A stretch of DNA of 64,000 bases. Source: Shewanella waksmanii ATCC BAA-643 (GTDB lineage Bacteria > Pseudomonadota > Gammaproteobacteria > Enterobacterales > Shewanellaceae). Shown here in pieces: positions 19,839 through 29,222 of this stretch. Under the pieces are notes generated by a model. It was not told the origin of the DNA, made no database searches, and was given only the letters and a program-made list of their open reading frames with translations. The stretch is from positions 1 to 64,000 of the forward strand of contig NZ_JAEH01000018.1 in the NCBI RefSeq assembly GCF_000518805.1. Direction: 5' to 3'. The translations under genes were made by a program, and so were the position numbers. Every line of letters starts with the position of its first letter. The stretch's first letter is position 1.

Positions 19839-20552
19839 TTAGTTGTTCCAAGCTTCCGGCGCAAATAAGTAGCCTTGGCCCCATACCGTTTTAATTCTGA
19901 ACGGCGTTTCAATATTATCGCCTAATTTCTTACGCAAGCGAGAAATTCTTACATCTATTTTGCGATCTTTACCGTCAAAATCAATATTTAGCAGGTATTG
20001 GTAGATGTACTGGCGACTTAGTACTTGTCCGGCTTGCGAAGCAAGTAACCACAATAGCTCGAATTCGTGACTCGTCAGATCAACTTCGGTTTCACCTAGT
20101 CGAATTGCTTGAGTATGAGGGTCAATGCTCAATTTACCAAAGCTTAAGCAGTGCGATTCCACTTGAGGTGGTTTTGCTGTGCGGCGCAATAGGTTATTGA
20201 TTCGGGCAATGAGTAACGCTGGGTCGACAGGTTTAACTACGTAGTCGTCAGCCCCAAGTTCTAAGCCTTTAATTTGGTCTTCATTAGAGCCTAAAGCGCT
20301 CATTAATAATATTGGGCCAGCAAAGTAGTCTGGTAGTTTCTCACACAGGGTCAAGCCATCCATGCCAGGTAACATGATATCAAGTAGAATAATATCAGGC
20401 TTGTAGTTAATTAAACGCGTAAGAACGGTATCCCCGCGGCGTTCGACTTCTACGTGCATTCCATGCGACTTTAAGTAATCCACAATCAGATTGGCAAGAC
20501 GAATATCATCTTCTACCAACAGGACTCGATGGGTCGATTGAGGTTCGGTCAT
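19839..20552 (-). CDS. OmpR-family response regulator, RstA-like
   Basis: A 237-residue DNA-binding response regulator. The receiver domain has the acidic pocket LLVEDD, the phospho-acceptor Asp in ILLDIMLPGMDG and the Lys in DYVVKPVDP. The winged-helix output domain occupies about 130-235 (LTSHEFELLWLLA, DVRISRLRKKLG). I start it at the ATG at 20552, which overlaps the DUF3019 gene stop by one base (TAATG); an earlier in-frame ATG lies inside that gene. The overlap implies translational coupling. Confidence 0.93.
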   Translation of the reverse strand: MTEPQSTHRVLLVEDDIRLANLIVDYLKSHGMHVEVERRGDTVLTRLINYKPDIILLDIMLPGMDGLTLCEKLPDYFAGPILLMSALGSNEDQIKGLELGADDYVVKPVDPALLIARINNLLRRTAKPPQVESHCLSFGKLSIDPHTQAIRLGETEVDLTSHEFELLWLLASQAGQVLSRQYIYQYLLNIDFDGKDRKIDVRISRLRKKLGDNIETPFRIKTVWGQGYLFAPEAWNN

Positions 20553-20974
20553 TAGAATAAACTCCATGGGTTTCGGTAGCGACGTCGCACCTGCTTTTCA
20601 GTGGCGGGCGTGACCTTGAGTTTTACACCAGCTAATGTTTGATTGCTGGCTTTATCAGTCATGATAAATTGCACGTCCTTGCTAGCTTCTATTGAAAACT
20701 TATATGAGTGAATATCAGCTGATTGAGCGCACCATTTAGGCAGCGCCTCGTGATCAGATAATATGCACACTGTTTGTGTCACACTGTCATCCCACTCGAG
20801 TGTGATATCTAGTTCACAGATATTATCGTCTATTGACGTGATACAAAACTGAGGTGAGAGATTTAAACTGGGCCCTAGATCAAATTTATCATCATTGGCC
20901 TGCGCAAAATCACTGCCAAATAAAGACAGTAACAATAAACACCAAGTTATCAATAAAGGATGAAACAAACGCAC
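20552..20974 (-). CDS. DUF3019 secreted protein
   Basis: A 140-residue exported protein with a signal peptide ending near FAQAND. The mature part is a small beta-rich domain with four cysteines (FCITS, ICELD, VCILS, WCAQS), likely two disulfides in the periplasm. It ends in a basic tail (RRRYRNPW). It resembles DUF3019, a family I associate with RstAB-type operons in Shewanella and Vibrio; function is unknown. It lies five bases after the MipA-like gene and overlaps the regulator start, so it could be an accessory sensor for the kinase. Confidence 0.82.
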   Translation of the reverse strand: MRLFHPLLITWCLLLLSLFGSDFAQANDDKFDLGPSLNLSPQFCITSIDDNICELDITLEWDDSVTQTVCILSDHEALPKWCAQSADIHSYKFSIEASKDVQFIMTDKASNQTLAGVKLKVTPATEKQVRRRYRNPWSLF

Positions 20975-20979
20975 TACAC

Positions 20980-21870
20980 TTAAAACCTATAAGCCGTGCC
21001 GACAAAAAAAGTGCTCGAGTAGCGTTCATTGAGCAGTGGGCTGTCAGCTATTTCATCAGCAATATCAGTGTAGCGAGCTAAAAACACTAGCTCCCAATGT
21101 TCGGTCATTACGAACTGACTGGTAAATTCCATACCAAGATTAATCGCTGATTTAGCATCAAAGTGTTCACTCCAGTAGATATTTTCACTGGGTCTCACTC
21201 CGTAGTAGTAGTCCACTATCTCTTCGCTTTTCCAGTTCAGTATTGCGGCTAATTCGAACTTCCATTGTTCAATGGCGACGTTATATAACCATTTCACGTT
21301 GGCCTCTGTGCCTTGATGCACATTGAACATGTCATGTGCAAGGCTGAGATTGATAATACCAGCTCGAGTGTAAATAAATGCTTCGGCTCCGCCAAGAAGT
21401 GTAAAGTGTCGAGTTTCTAGTTCGTTAAAAACCGTTTTTGACGCAGAATGCTTGTCTTTGCCACTCGAGTCAGCAAGCATTGGCATCGCGCTCACTTGTT
21501 GTTTGAACGAGTTTGTTCCAGCAATAAAGATATTAGATGGATCCCAGCGGTAGAAAAACGCGCTATCGGCACTAAAGCTGGTGACTAGGTTGACGGTATA
21601 TTTTTCTTGTTCTGCTAAGGTATAGCCAAAATTACCATTGTCAAAAAACCAACTGTCGCCGTAATAGGCAATGGTCGGTGCCAGGTAGATGGGAATATCA
21701 TCGTAGTCTTTTAATGGGTTAGATCTTTCACCGTAGCCAGCAGCAATACCGATATCCCAACGATCAATGGCAATACACTCACTATACTCACCACAAGAGT
21801 TTTGCTCGCTGGCAAACAGTGGTGTGCACAATAAAGTTGCACTGAGCAAAATCAGGTTAAGCTTTTTCAT
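20980..21870 (-). CDS. MipA/OmpV-family outer-membrane protein
   Basis: A 296-residue predicted beta-barrel with a signal peptide (residues 1-20). The early segment WDIGIAAGYGERSNPL and the ending GTAYRF are typical of the MipA/OmpV family. E. coli MipA has been proposed as a scaffold for murein synthases, but other members are simply stress-induced barrels. It is the first gene of the four-gene operon with DUF3019, regulator and kinase, so it is probably both a target and part of the sensory loop. Confidence 0.88.
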   Translation of the reverse strand: MKKLNLILLSATLLCTPLFASEQNSCGEYSECIAIDRWDIGIAAGYGERSNPLKDYDDIPIYLAPTIAYYGDSWFFDNGNFGYTLAEQEKYTVNLVTSFSADSAFFYRWDPSNIFIAGTNSFKQQVSAMPMLADSSGKDKHSASKTVFNELETRHFTLLGGAEAFIYTRAGIINLSLAHDMFNVHQGTEANVKWLYNVAIEQWKFELAAILNWKSEEIVDYYYGVRPSENIYWSEHFDAKSAINLGMEFTSQFVMTEHWELVFLARYTDIADEIADSPLLNERYSSTFFVGTAYRF

Positions 21871-22037
21871 AGCAGCTACTCAAAACCCCATCACAGAATT
21901 AACATATCCGGCAACAGAGTATCATCTCGCTCACTCTTAGGCAGTTTTTTAATGGTTTCTGATGCAAACTGATACACAAACTAGGTGATTGTTTGTCAGT
22001 AACGACTATTATGTTGCCACTTTGTGTGTTAATGCTG

Positions 22038-22880
22038 CTATTTGGTTTTGTGTTGTTGGCAGATTTGTTGCAGGAATTGTTGTGCTGAAGTGAGCTGCCT
22101 TTCTCTGGGGAGTGCCAATCCTACAGTGCGTTTTAATTCGATATCCTGCAAAGTCTTAAATACAATATTTTTCTGCTCAGTAATGGCTGGAATATCGGGA
22201 ACAAGCGCGATGCCGACTCCGGCACTGACCAAACCAACTGCATACTCTATGGTTTGAATACGCGCGCGAATTTGCAGCTGTATCCCCTCTAAATCCATTA
22301 ACTGCTGCATTTCTGCTAAGGCTTCACAAGGGGCGCGATAAATAAAAGGCTGCTGGTTAAGATTCTGTAACTGTATTTTGCTTTGTAAACTGAGACTAAA
22401 ACTGGCAGGAATCGCCAGTAGGTAGTTATCGTGCCAGATTGCTTCAAAATGCTCAGTGGAGACCAAATCTGTCGTAGTAATAATTCTAGCGTCAGCAGGC
22501 TCGTTTGGCTCAACTAAACTGAGCTCAATATCACTTGCCGTGTGGGTAAATTCTTTTAGTAGTTGACTCATCCGCTGTACGCCCAATGAGCGGATTAGTC
22601 CCAGCTTGAATGTTGCCCGTTGCAGAGGTGAACTAAACAAAGATTCAATGGCTTTTGCTTCGCTGAGTAGTTGTTGCGCCAAAGGGTAAAGCCGTAAACC
22701 CGCTTCAGTGGCGCGCACGCCTTTGCCATGACGGATGAATAACTGATTATTGAGCTGTTTTTCTAGCTGTACAATGGCTGTTGAAATCGAAGGCTGAGCA
22801 ATATAACAGTGCTTCGCTGCGGCACTAATACTGCCTTTTTCTAATACCGCGACAAAATATTTTAGCGCTCGCAGGTTCAT
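22038..22880 (-). CDS. LysR-family regulator divergent from gcdH
   Basis: A 280-residue LysR-type activator/repressor. The N-terminal helix-turn-helix is MNLRALKYFVAVLEKGSISAAAKHCYI in two parts (recognition part AAAKHCYIAQPSISTAI), followed by an effector-binding domain of two periplasmic-binding-protein-like halves. The ATG at 22880 follows a G-rich ribosome site (GGGGG five bases upstream) and is preferred over a start six codons earlier. It is divergent from glutaryl-CoA dehydrogenase, so glutaryl-CoA or a lysine/tryptophan catabolite is a plausible inducer, by inference. Confidence 0.88.
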   Translation of the reverse strand: MNLRALKYFVAVLEKGSISAAAKHCYIAQPSISTAIVQLEKQLNNQLFIRHGKGVRATEAGLRLYPLAQQLLSEAKAIESLFSSPLQRATFKLGLIRSLGVQRMSQLLKEFTHTASDIELSLVEPNEPADARIITTTDLVSTEHFEAIWHDNYLLAIPASFSLSLQSKIQLQNLNQQPFIYRAPCEALAEMQQLMDLEGIQLQIRARIQTIEYAVGLVSAGVGIALVPDIPAITEQKNIVFKTLQDIELKRTVGLALPRERQLTSAQQFLQQICQQHKTK

Positions 22881-22917
22881 CGCTGCCCCCAAAATCACTC
22901 AACGTTTGATTTTATTT

Positions 22918-22948
22918 ACCTTTACGTAAGGTATAGCTAAAAACTATA
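22918..22948. promoter_or_regulatory. LysR-type operator dyads
   Basis: Two adjacent dyads: ACCTT-TACGT-AAGGT (22918-22932) and TATAG-CTAAAAA-CTATA (22932-22948). The second fits the T-N11-A LysR-box pattern. They lie just upstream of the regulator gene start and before TTGACC (22976-22981), a candidate gcdH -35. The dyads are seen; binding is inferred. Confidence 0.5.
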
Positions 22949-23127
22949 AATGACAAAGAAAAACAATATTTTTTATTGACCGAGAATCCCCTTATTGTAG
23001 CTATTGCTGATTATTGATTACTGGCATAACGGACGGATTAAACACTCGCTGCTAGGGCGTGGCGTTACTCGCTAACATCGGTAATCACTTGCTGGGTTAT
23101 TAAATCGACATCAACAAAGGAATTATC

Positions 23128-24303
23128 ATGGCACGTGCACATTTTGACTGGGCTGATCCACTGCAATTAAATCAACTCTTAACTGAAGAAGAGCGGATGA
23201 TCCGCGATAGTGTGCACGAATATGCGCAAGATAAATTGATGAGCCGGGTGCTAATGGCTAATCGCCAAGAGCATTTTGACAGGCAAATTATGAATGAGCT
23301 GGGTGAATTAGGCTTGTTAGGCGCGACACTGCCAGAGCGATACGGGTGTTCGAATGTAAATTATGTCAGTTACGGACTGGTGGCGCGAGAGATAGAGCGG
23401 GTAGATAGTGGCTATCGTTCGGCGATGAGTGTGCAATCTTCATTGGTCATGCACCCGATCCATGAATACGGCAGCGAAGAGCAACGACAGAAGTATCTAC
23501 CTAAATTGGCAACAGGCGAGTGGGTCGGTTGCTTTGGTCTAACAGAGCCTGATGTTGGCTCTGACCCCGGCGGCATGAAAACGCGCGCGGAAGCGATTGA
23601 GGGGGGCTATCGGTTAAACGGAGCCAAAATGTGGATCACTAATTCGCCGATTGCTGACGTATTCGTGGTATGGGCTAAGTTGGACGGTGAAATTCGGGGC
23701 TTTATTTTAGAAAAAGGCATGCCTGGATTAAGTGCACCGAAAATCGAAGGCAAATTCTCTCTGCGAGCTTCGATAACCGGTGAAATTGTCATGGACAATG
23801 TCGAGGTGAGCGAATCAGCCCTGCTTCCAAATGTCAGCGGTCTTAAGGGGCCATTTGGGTGTCTTAACAAAGCCCGATATGGGATTGCATGGGGCGCACT
23901 GGGTGCCGCAGAGTTTTGCTGGCATGCGGCAAGGCAATACAGTTTAGATAGAGTTCAGTTTAATCGACCATTGGCGGCGACACAGTTGATTCAAAAGAAA
24001 CTCGCAGACATGCAAACAGAGATAGCCACAGGCTTACTGAGCTGTGTGCAGGCTGGGCGGTTAATGGATGCTGGCCAGTTACCGGTTGAGGCTATCTCGC
24101 TGATAAAACGTAACTCCTGTGGTAAAGCATTGGACATTGCGCGAGTTGCAAGAGATATGCATGGTGGCAATGGTATTTCAGATGAATTTCATGTTATTCG
24201 CCATGTTATGAACCTTGAGGCTGTTAATACCTATGAGGGCACTCACGACATTCACGCACTCATTTTAGGACGGGCACAAACCGGCATTCAAGCCTTCGGG
24301 TGA
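23128..24303 (+). CDS. gcdH: glutaryl-CoA dehydrogenase
   Basis: An FAD enzyme that oxidises and decarboxylates glutaryl-CoA to crotonyl-CoA in lysine and tryptophan breakdown, passing electrons to ETF. The 391 residues show [17 protein letters not shown] (flavin/substrate loop) and [15 protein letters not shown], in which the Glu is the catalytic base; this segment is diagnostic of GCDH among acyl-CoA dehydrogenases. [14 protein letters not shown] is also characteristic. AAGGA precedes the ATG. It is divergent from a LysR gene and is followed by a hairpin before the E1 gene. Confidence 0.95.
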   Translation: MARAHFDWADPLQLNQLLTEEERMIRDSVHEYAQDKLMSRVLMANRQEHFDRQIMNELGELGLLGATLPERYGCSNVNYVSYGLVAREIERVDSGYRSAMSVQSSLVMHPIHEYGSEEQRQKYLPKLATGEWVGCFGLTEPDVGSDPGGMKTRAEAIEGGYRLNGAKMWITNSPIADVFVVWAKLDGEIRGFILEKGMPGLSAPKIEGKFSLRASITGEIVMDNVEVSESALLPNVSGLKGPFGCLNKARYGIAWGALGAAEFCWHAARQYSLDRVQFNRPLAATQLIQKKLADMQTEIATGLLSCVQAGRLMDAGQLPVEAISLIKRNSCGKALDIARVARDMHGGNGISDEFHVIRHVMNLEAVNTYEGTHDIHALILGRAQTGIQAFG

Positions 24304-24310
24304 TCGATAA

Positions 24311-24331
24311 CAAGGGAGCTTTGCTCCCTTG
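24311..24331 (+). terminator. hairpin after gcdH
   Basis: Perfect stem CAAGGGAGC / GCTCCCTTG with a TTT loop, followed by a pyrimidine-rich run (CTCCTCTTT) rather than a clean T tract. It may be a partial terminator that lowers readthrough into the E1 gene. Confidence 0.6.
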
Positions 24332-24362
24332 CTCCTCTTTATTAGCAAGGTAATGGATTCGT

Positions 24363-26594
24363 ATGGAAGACAGAGCTATCGCTATCGATCGCAGTTTTAT
24401 CGATCGCATTAATCAACAGCAATTTAGTGATATTGCCCATGGGCATGACTATCGCAAGCTAGGTTTGAGTCAACATGACTTTATTGGCTTATTTGAATCT
24501 CAGTTGAAAAGCCGCTTATTAGATTTAGAATCTCGGCAAATGCGCAGTCGTAATCAAGGCTTCTACACCATTGGCAGTGCGGGCCATGAAGGCAACGCGG
24601 CTTATGGACTGGCTTTTCGGGTCGATGATATGGCCTTTTTGCACTATCGCAGTGCCGCATTTATGTTAGAGCGTGGTCGTCATTTAGACGGTGAGAGTCA
24701 ACTATACGACATGCTGTTATCTTTTGCCGCCGCCAGTGATGATCCTATCTCCGGCGGTCGTCATAAAGTGCTTGGCAGTAAAGCCCTTAATATCCCGCCG
24801 CAGACATCAACGATTGCCTCGCACTTACCTAAAGCCGTAGGCGCAGCGCTGAGTATTCCGCTCACCGAAAGAGTGGCTGTGGCGGCTCACATGGCTGCCG
24901 ATAGCGTGGTGCTGTGTAACTTTGGCGATGCATCGGCAAATCATGCAAGCGCACAAACTGCAATCAATGCGGCTTGTTGGGCGGCATATCAACATGTGCC
25001 AATGCCATTAGTGTTTATCTGTGAAGATAATGGCATAGGTATTTCTACACCGACGCCACAAGGCTGGATTGCTGCAAACTTTGCCAATCGGCCCGCATTA
25101 AAGTACATCCGTTGTGATGGCCGTGACATATTGGATTGCTATCAGGCTAGCCGAGCGGCCGCAGATTATGCCCGTACCCATCGTACTCCGGTATTTTTAC
25201 ATGTTCGTACCGTGAGACTGATGGGGCACGCGGGTAGTGATGCCGAAATTGCTTATATGAGCAAACAGCAAATATTGGACAACGAAGCGCAAGATCCATT
25301 GTTGGTTACTGCCCAGCAGCTCATTGACAGCCGGCTGATGACGGCGACGCAGATTGTTGAGCGGTATCAGCAATTAAAAACGCAAATCCATGCTGTTGCT
25401 AACGCTGCGGTTAGTCGGCCTAAACTAACGAGTGCCGCCGACGTGATGGCCTCAATCATTCCGCCAAAGCGTGATCGGCTATCACCGCCAAACCTAGATG
25501 AGCAGCAACTTAGCTTGTTGCTACAAGCTGACAAAGCATCACTGGGTAAGCCCATCCATATGGGGAAGTTGCTTAACTTAACACTCACTGAATTGATGGC
25601 GAAGCACAAAAATATCGTGGTATGCGGTGAAGATGTCGGTCGTAAAGGTGGGGTTTACCACGTTACTGCCAGATTGGTTGAGCGTTTTGGTCCTAACCGA
25701 GTCATTAATACTTTGTTAGATGAAACCTCCATTTTGGGTTTGGGGATCGGCATGGCCCACAATGGTATTTTGCCGATTGTTGAAATCCAATTTCTTGCAT
25801 ATGTGCATAATGCTGAAGATCAAATTAGAGGCGAGGCCGCTACGTTGCCATTTTTCTCAAATGGTCAATTTACTAACCCTATGGTGATCCGCATTGCTGG
25901 TCTTGCCTATCAAAAAGGCTTCGGTGGTCATTTCCACAATGATAACTCGTTTGCGGTATTTAGAGATATTCCCGGCGTCATCATTGCCTGTCCATCAAAT
26001 GGTTTTGATGCCATGGCTATGTTGCGTGAATGCGTGCGGTTAGCGCTAGAAGAGCAGCGAGTGGTGATTTTTCTGGAGCCTATCGCACGTTATATGACTC
26101 GAGATTTGCTGCAAGAAGGCGATGGCCTCTGGAGTCATAGTTACCAAAGCGAAGCTGCCAGTGTGCCGATGAGATGCGGGGATTTTCATGTTGAGGGTGA
26201 GGGCAAAGCATTGGTCATGATCAGCTACGGTAATGGCTACTTTCTTTGCCGCCAAGCACAACAAGCACTATTGCAACAGGGCTTGCAGGTTTCCGTTATT
26301 GATCTGCGCTGGTTAGCACCATTAAATAGCCAGGGGTTAGCGGCTGAAATTAGTGGGGCGACTAATGTATTGGTTGTTGATGAGTGTCGCCGTACCGGGT
26401 CTATCAGTGAGCAAATATGTACGGAACTGCGTGAGCATTTGGGGGGGGATACGCCAAGGCTTGCACGTATCACCGCACAAGACAGCTTTATTCCTCTGGC
26501 TGATGCGGCCACCTTACCACTGCCAAGTCGCAACGACATCATGACTAAAGCGCTTGCTATGTTAACCGATTCTAACTCGAACGAGGCCAATTGA
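24363..26594 (+). CDS. fused alpha/beta 2-oxoacid dehydrogenase E1 component
   Basis: A 743-residue thiamine-diphosphate enzyme in which E1-alpha (about 1-350) and E1-beta (about 395-735) are one chain. The alpha half has the ThDP motif starting GDASANHASAQ and ending EDNGIGIST. The beta half has VVCGEDVGRKGGVY, the Glu-bearing LLDETSILGLGIGMA and the late VVDECRRTGS. It would decarboxylate a branched or other 2-oxoacid onto the lipoyl arm of an E2. No E2 or E3 gene lies in this window, so partners must be elsewhere. Its stop overlaps the next start by one base. Confidence 0.9.
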   Translation: MEDRAIAIDRSFIDRINQQQFSDIAHGHDYRKLGLSQHDFIGLFESQLKSRLLDLESRQMRSRNQGFYTIGSAGHEGNAAYGLAFRVDDMAFLHYRSAAFMLERGRHLDGESQLYDMLLSFAAASDDPISGGRHKVLGSKALNIPPQTSTIASHLPKAVGAALSIPLTERVAVAAHMAADSVVLCNFGDASANHASAQTAINAACWAAYQHVPMPLVFICEDNGIGISTPTPQGWIAANFANRPALKYIRCDGRDILDCYQASRAAADYARTHRTPVFLHVRTVRLMGHAGSDAEIAYMSKQQILDNEAQDPLLVTAQQLIDSRLMTATQIVERYQQLKTQIHAVANAAVSRPKLTSAADVMASIIPPKRDRLSPPNLDEQQLSLLLQADKASLGKPIHMGKLLNLTLTELMAKHKNIVVCGEDVGRKGGVYHVTARLVERFGPNRVINTLLDETSILGLGIGMAHNGILPIVEIQFLAYVHNAEDQIRGEAATLPFFSNGQFTNPMVIRIAGLAYQKGFGGHFHNDNSFAVFRDIPGVIIACPSNGFDAMAMLRECVRLALEEQRVVIFLEPIARYMTRDLLQEGDGLWSHSYQSEAASVPMRCGDFHVEGEGKALVMISYGNGYFLCRQAQQALLQQGLQVSVIDLRWLAPLNSQGLAAEISGATNVLVVDECRRTGSISEQICTELREHLGGDTPRLARITAQDSFIPLADAATLPLPSRNDIMTKALAMLTDSNSNEAN

Positions 26595-27691
26595 TGAGCT
26601 TTAATCCCCATAGTGACCAGAGCAAACATGGTAGCGCTGAGCGTGAGCGAGTGGTCGTAGTCGCACCTGGACGCGGTTGCTACAACAAGACTGAACTGGG
26701 CTACCTCGTTAAGTACCATGCTGATAAAAAACAGCTTGTTGAAAGCATTGACCACTTTAGAGCTAAGCAACAACAGGCAGCTATCAGCGAATTAGATCAG
26801 GCCAAGAAATACAGTTTCAAGTTGCATACGCCTGGGGAGAATGCTTCTGCATTGATTTATGCCTGTGCTTTAGCTGATTTTATGGATATCGATCAAAGCC
26901 GTTATGAAGTGGTGGCCGTGACCGGTAATTCGATGGGCTGGTATATTGCGATGGCCTGCGCGGACGCGTTGTCACAGCCTAATGCGATTGAAGTGATTAA
27001 CACCATGGGCTCTATGATGGCAGATGGTTTGATTGGTGGGCAGATTATTTACCCAGTAATGGATGCGCACTGGCAAGTTAATTCACAGGCGAAAAAGGCA
27101 GTTGAGCAGGTGATCCACCAAGTCAGCCAAATTGACGGCTGCGAGTTATATTTGTCAATAAATCTAGGTGGTTATCAAGTTATCGCTGGTAACGAAGCGG
27201 GTTTGAGCCAAGCGGTTGAGTTGTTGCCCAGTATTGACGATAAGTATCCGCTGCGCCTTTATAATCATGGCGCATTTCACACGCCGCTGATGCAAGATAT
27301 TTCGCAGCGAGGTCAAGAGTTGTTACCTGTGCACTTGTTTCAAGCACCCACTATTCCGATGGTCGATGGTCGCGGTCACTTGTGGTATCCGCTCAGCACC
27401 GATATACGCCAGTTGCATCAATATACTCTGCGCAATCAGGTGGTCGAGCCCTATGACTTTACTCGCGCGATTCAGGTAGCGGTGAAGGAGTTTGCACCCG
27501 ATAAAGTGATTGTACTCGGGCCGGGTAACACCTTAGGCGGCGCGACTGCGCAGTCATTGATAGATATCAATTGGTTTGCTTGGGCAGATAAAGCCAGCTT
27601 TAGCACGGCGCAAGTTAAGCAGCCACAACTGATCTCTATGGGTGATGAAGCGCATCGTCATCTTATTACGCAGCGGCACTTTGTTACGTAG
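26594..27691 (+). CDS. FabD-like acyltransferase domain protein
   Basis: A 365-residue protein with the FabD/malonyl-transacylase fold. The nucleophile elbow is VTGNSMGWYIA (Ser in GNSMG, replacing the usual GHSLG) and the catalytic His is in HGAFHTPLM. The segment after the elbow, INTMGSMMADG, lacks the Arg that in FabD clamps the malonyl carboxylate. The substrate is therefore probably not malonyl-CoA. GAGG precedes the ATG at 26594, which overlaps the E1 stop (TGATG). Coupling to E1 suggests it takes an acyl-CoA or acyl group made by the dehydrogenase; the reaction is unknown. Confidence 0.75.
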   Translation: MSFNPHSDQSKHGSAERERVVVVAPGRGCYNKTELGYLVKYHADKKQLVESIDHFRAKQQQAAISELDQAKKYSFKLHTPGENASALIYACALADFMDIDQSRYEVVAVTGNSMGWYIAMACADALSQPNAIEVINTMGSMMADGLIGGQIIYPVMDAHWQVNSQAKKAVEQVIHQVSQIDGCELYLSINLGGYQVIAGNEAGLSQAVELLPSIDDKYPLRLYNHGAFHTPLMQDISQRGQELLPVHLFQAPTIPMVDGRGHLWYPLSTDIRQLHQYTLRNQVVEPYDFTRAIQVAVKEFAPDKVIVLGPGNTLGGATAQSLIDINWFAWADKASFSTAQVKQPQLISMGDEAHRHLITQRHFVT

Positions 27692-27720
27692 AGGCACTTT
27701 GTCACTGCCAATACACCCGA

Positions 27721-28884
27721 TTAGTTAATGGTGGTGTTTACCGCGGCAATAATCTCTTGTTTGGTTGAGGGTTTCAGAATATAGCCTTTGAGCCCTAATT
27801 GTGCCCAACGTTTAATTAAGTCGCGGTTATTATTGCTTGTGAGCGCGATGGCCGGGATATCTTGCCCGTTATTAACCACGCGGATTTGTTTGGTGGTGTT
27901 AATGCCATCCAAATTCGGCATGAACAGATCCATCAGGATAAGTGAGTAGTCATTCGCCTTAATCTTTTTCAATGCGGTGATGCCGTCACTGGCTTCATCG
28001 GTATCAAATTTATCTTGTTGCAGGGCTTTAACGATCATTTCTCGGTACAGGTGATTGTCTTCAACGACGAGAATTTTGTGGCGCTTGGCTTTGGTTATGG
28101 GCGCTGGGGCAAGCAAGTCATTCAGGGTGTTGCTACTGGTTTTCTCCCTTGGTTGCTGACGTCGATTACTCTGTTTTAACGCTAACTGCTTGGTTAGCAT
28201 TTGATCTAGCATGGCATCGAGACCGGACTTTATCTGGTCTTCTAAATCAGCCAGCAGTGGATCGATATGTTGGCTTTTTAGTGCCGCAATGATCTGTTCC
28301 GGGTCATTATTAATGCCGTGGTTGGTTGCTGGTGCGGCAGCAAGTGCTGATTTACACTCTGCCACTGAATCAAGTAGGTGCTGCCTACAATCACTGCCGC
28401 TATCGATGAGGGTTTTTAAGCTGGCATCAATATCATCGAGCTGGTCGTCTGAAAGGCCCTGGTATTGACTGTGGGATTGGGTAATCGATAAGCCGTTATG
28501 GACTATCGCCTTGAGACGAAATTTTTCGTATAAAGGTTGGTAAACAAAGTAATTGTCGAACACATTCTTGATGCAACAACGAAAGGCGATACCTGATTCT
28601 TTGTTTTTACACATCAAGACACTGTAATGAATAAAATCAATGACCTTAGCGTCGATAAGCTTAGTGTAAAGCTCGATACTGTCGGTAATGGTACTCATCG
28701 CAAATAAAATGACACTGGGCTTAAACTCCTGCAACCTATCTTTAATGTGCCTATCTGCCGGGAGGGTGCGGTAGTCTAGTACTTGTTCCGAAATAATACT
28801 CGCTGCACCGACAATGTCTTCTTCGTGATCATAAATCATAATCACCTTAGGATGACGGCTGGCAATATTGGATTTTTTCATCAT
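27721..28884 (-). CDS. response regulator with degenerate N-terminal receiver
   Basis: A 387-residue protein without a recognised output domain. The C-terminal receiver (about 270-385) is intact: KILVVEDNHLY, the phospho-acceptor Asp near 318 in LILMDLFMPNLDG, and the Lys in GYILKPSTK. The N-terminal 120 residues look receiver-like (KVIMIYDHEEDIVG) but have VILFAMS where the acceptor Asp should be, so this copy cannot be phosphorylated normally. The middle is helical, with no DNA-binding or enzymatic motif. It overlaps the Hpt gene by four bases. Confidence 0.85.
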   Translation of the reverse strand: MMKKSNIASRHPKVIMIYDHEEDIVGAASIISEQVLDYRTLPADRHIKDRLQEFKPSVILFAMSTITDSIELYTKLIDAKVIDFIHYSVLMCKNKESGIAFRCCIKNVFDNYFVYQPLYEKFRLKAIVHNGLSITQSHSQYQGLSDDQLDDIDASLKTLIDSGSDCRQHLLDSVAECKSALAAAPATNHGINNDPEQIIAALKSQHIDPLLADLEDQIKSGLDAMLDQMLTKQLALKQSNRRQQPREKTSSNTLNDLLAPAPITKAKRHKILVVEDNHLYREMIVKALQQDKFDTDEASDGITALKKIKANDYSLILMDLFMPNLDGINTTKQIRVVNNGQDIPAIALTSNNNRDLIKRWAQLGLKGYILKPSTKQEIIAAVNTTIN

Positions 28885-29222
28885 TGTTGAATCGCTCCAA
28901 TTAAGCTTTGCAGCGCGTGTTTAAGTGACAAGATGAGGCTTTTAGTGGTCGCTTTATCGTGAGCGATGGCGGCATGTTCTATCGATTGTAGAATATCGCT
29001 TACTTGCAGTGCGCCAATGGCTTTAGCCGATGTTTTTAAGAAGTGAGCTTCTTGTTTTACCCCATTAAAGTCGGCTTGATTGAAATCCATTGCTAATTTT
29101 TTAAGGCTCTGTTGTGCCTGAGCGATAAATTGATGCTGAAAATCGGCAATTTCTTGCGGGTCATCGCCAATGAGACTGATTAGGATATTGCGATCCAAAA
29201 TGACGCTTTCAATAGGAGTCAT
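28881..29222 (-). CDS. histidine phosphotransfer (Hpt) protein
   Basis: A 113-residue all-helical Hpt domain. The phospho-accepting His is in EAHFLKTSAKAIGA, which fits the HxxKxSAxxxG pattern. It would shuttle phosphate between the receiver of the hybrid kinase upstream and the separate receiver protein downstream. It overlaps both genes (14 bases with the kinase, four with the receiver), so the three are almost certainly translated together as a dedicated phosphorelay. Confidence 0.9.
   Translation of the reverse strand: MTPIESVILDRNILISLIGDDPQEIADFQHQFIAQAQQSLKKLAMDFNQADFNGVKQEAHFLKTSAKAIGALQVSDILQSIEHAAIAHDKATTKSLILSLKHALQSLIGAIQQ

Noticed and set aside
26237..26773. 178-residue minus-strand frame across the E1/acyltransferase junction
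   Set aside because: It overlaps two well-supported genes on the other strand, has no motif and no ribosome site.
27665..27712. Short direct repeat GGCACTTTGT at the acyltransferase 3' end
   Set aside because: Two ten-base copies, one inside coding sequence, with no flanking element. This is probably slippage and not an attachment site.
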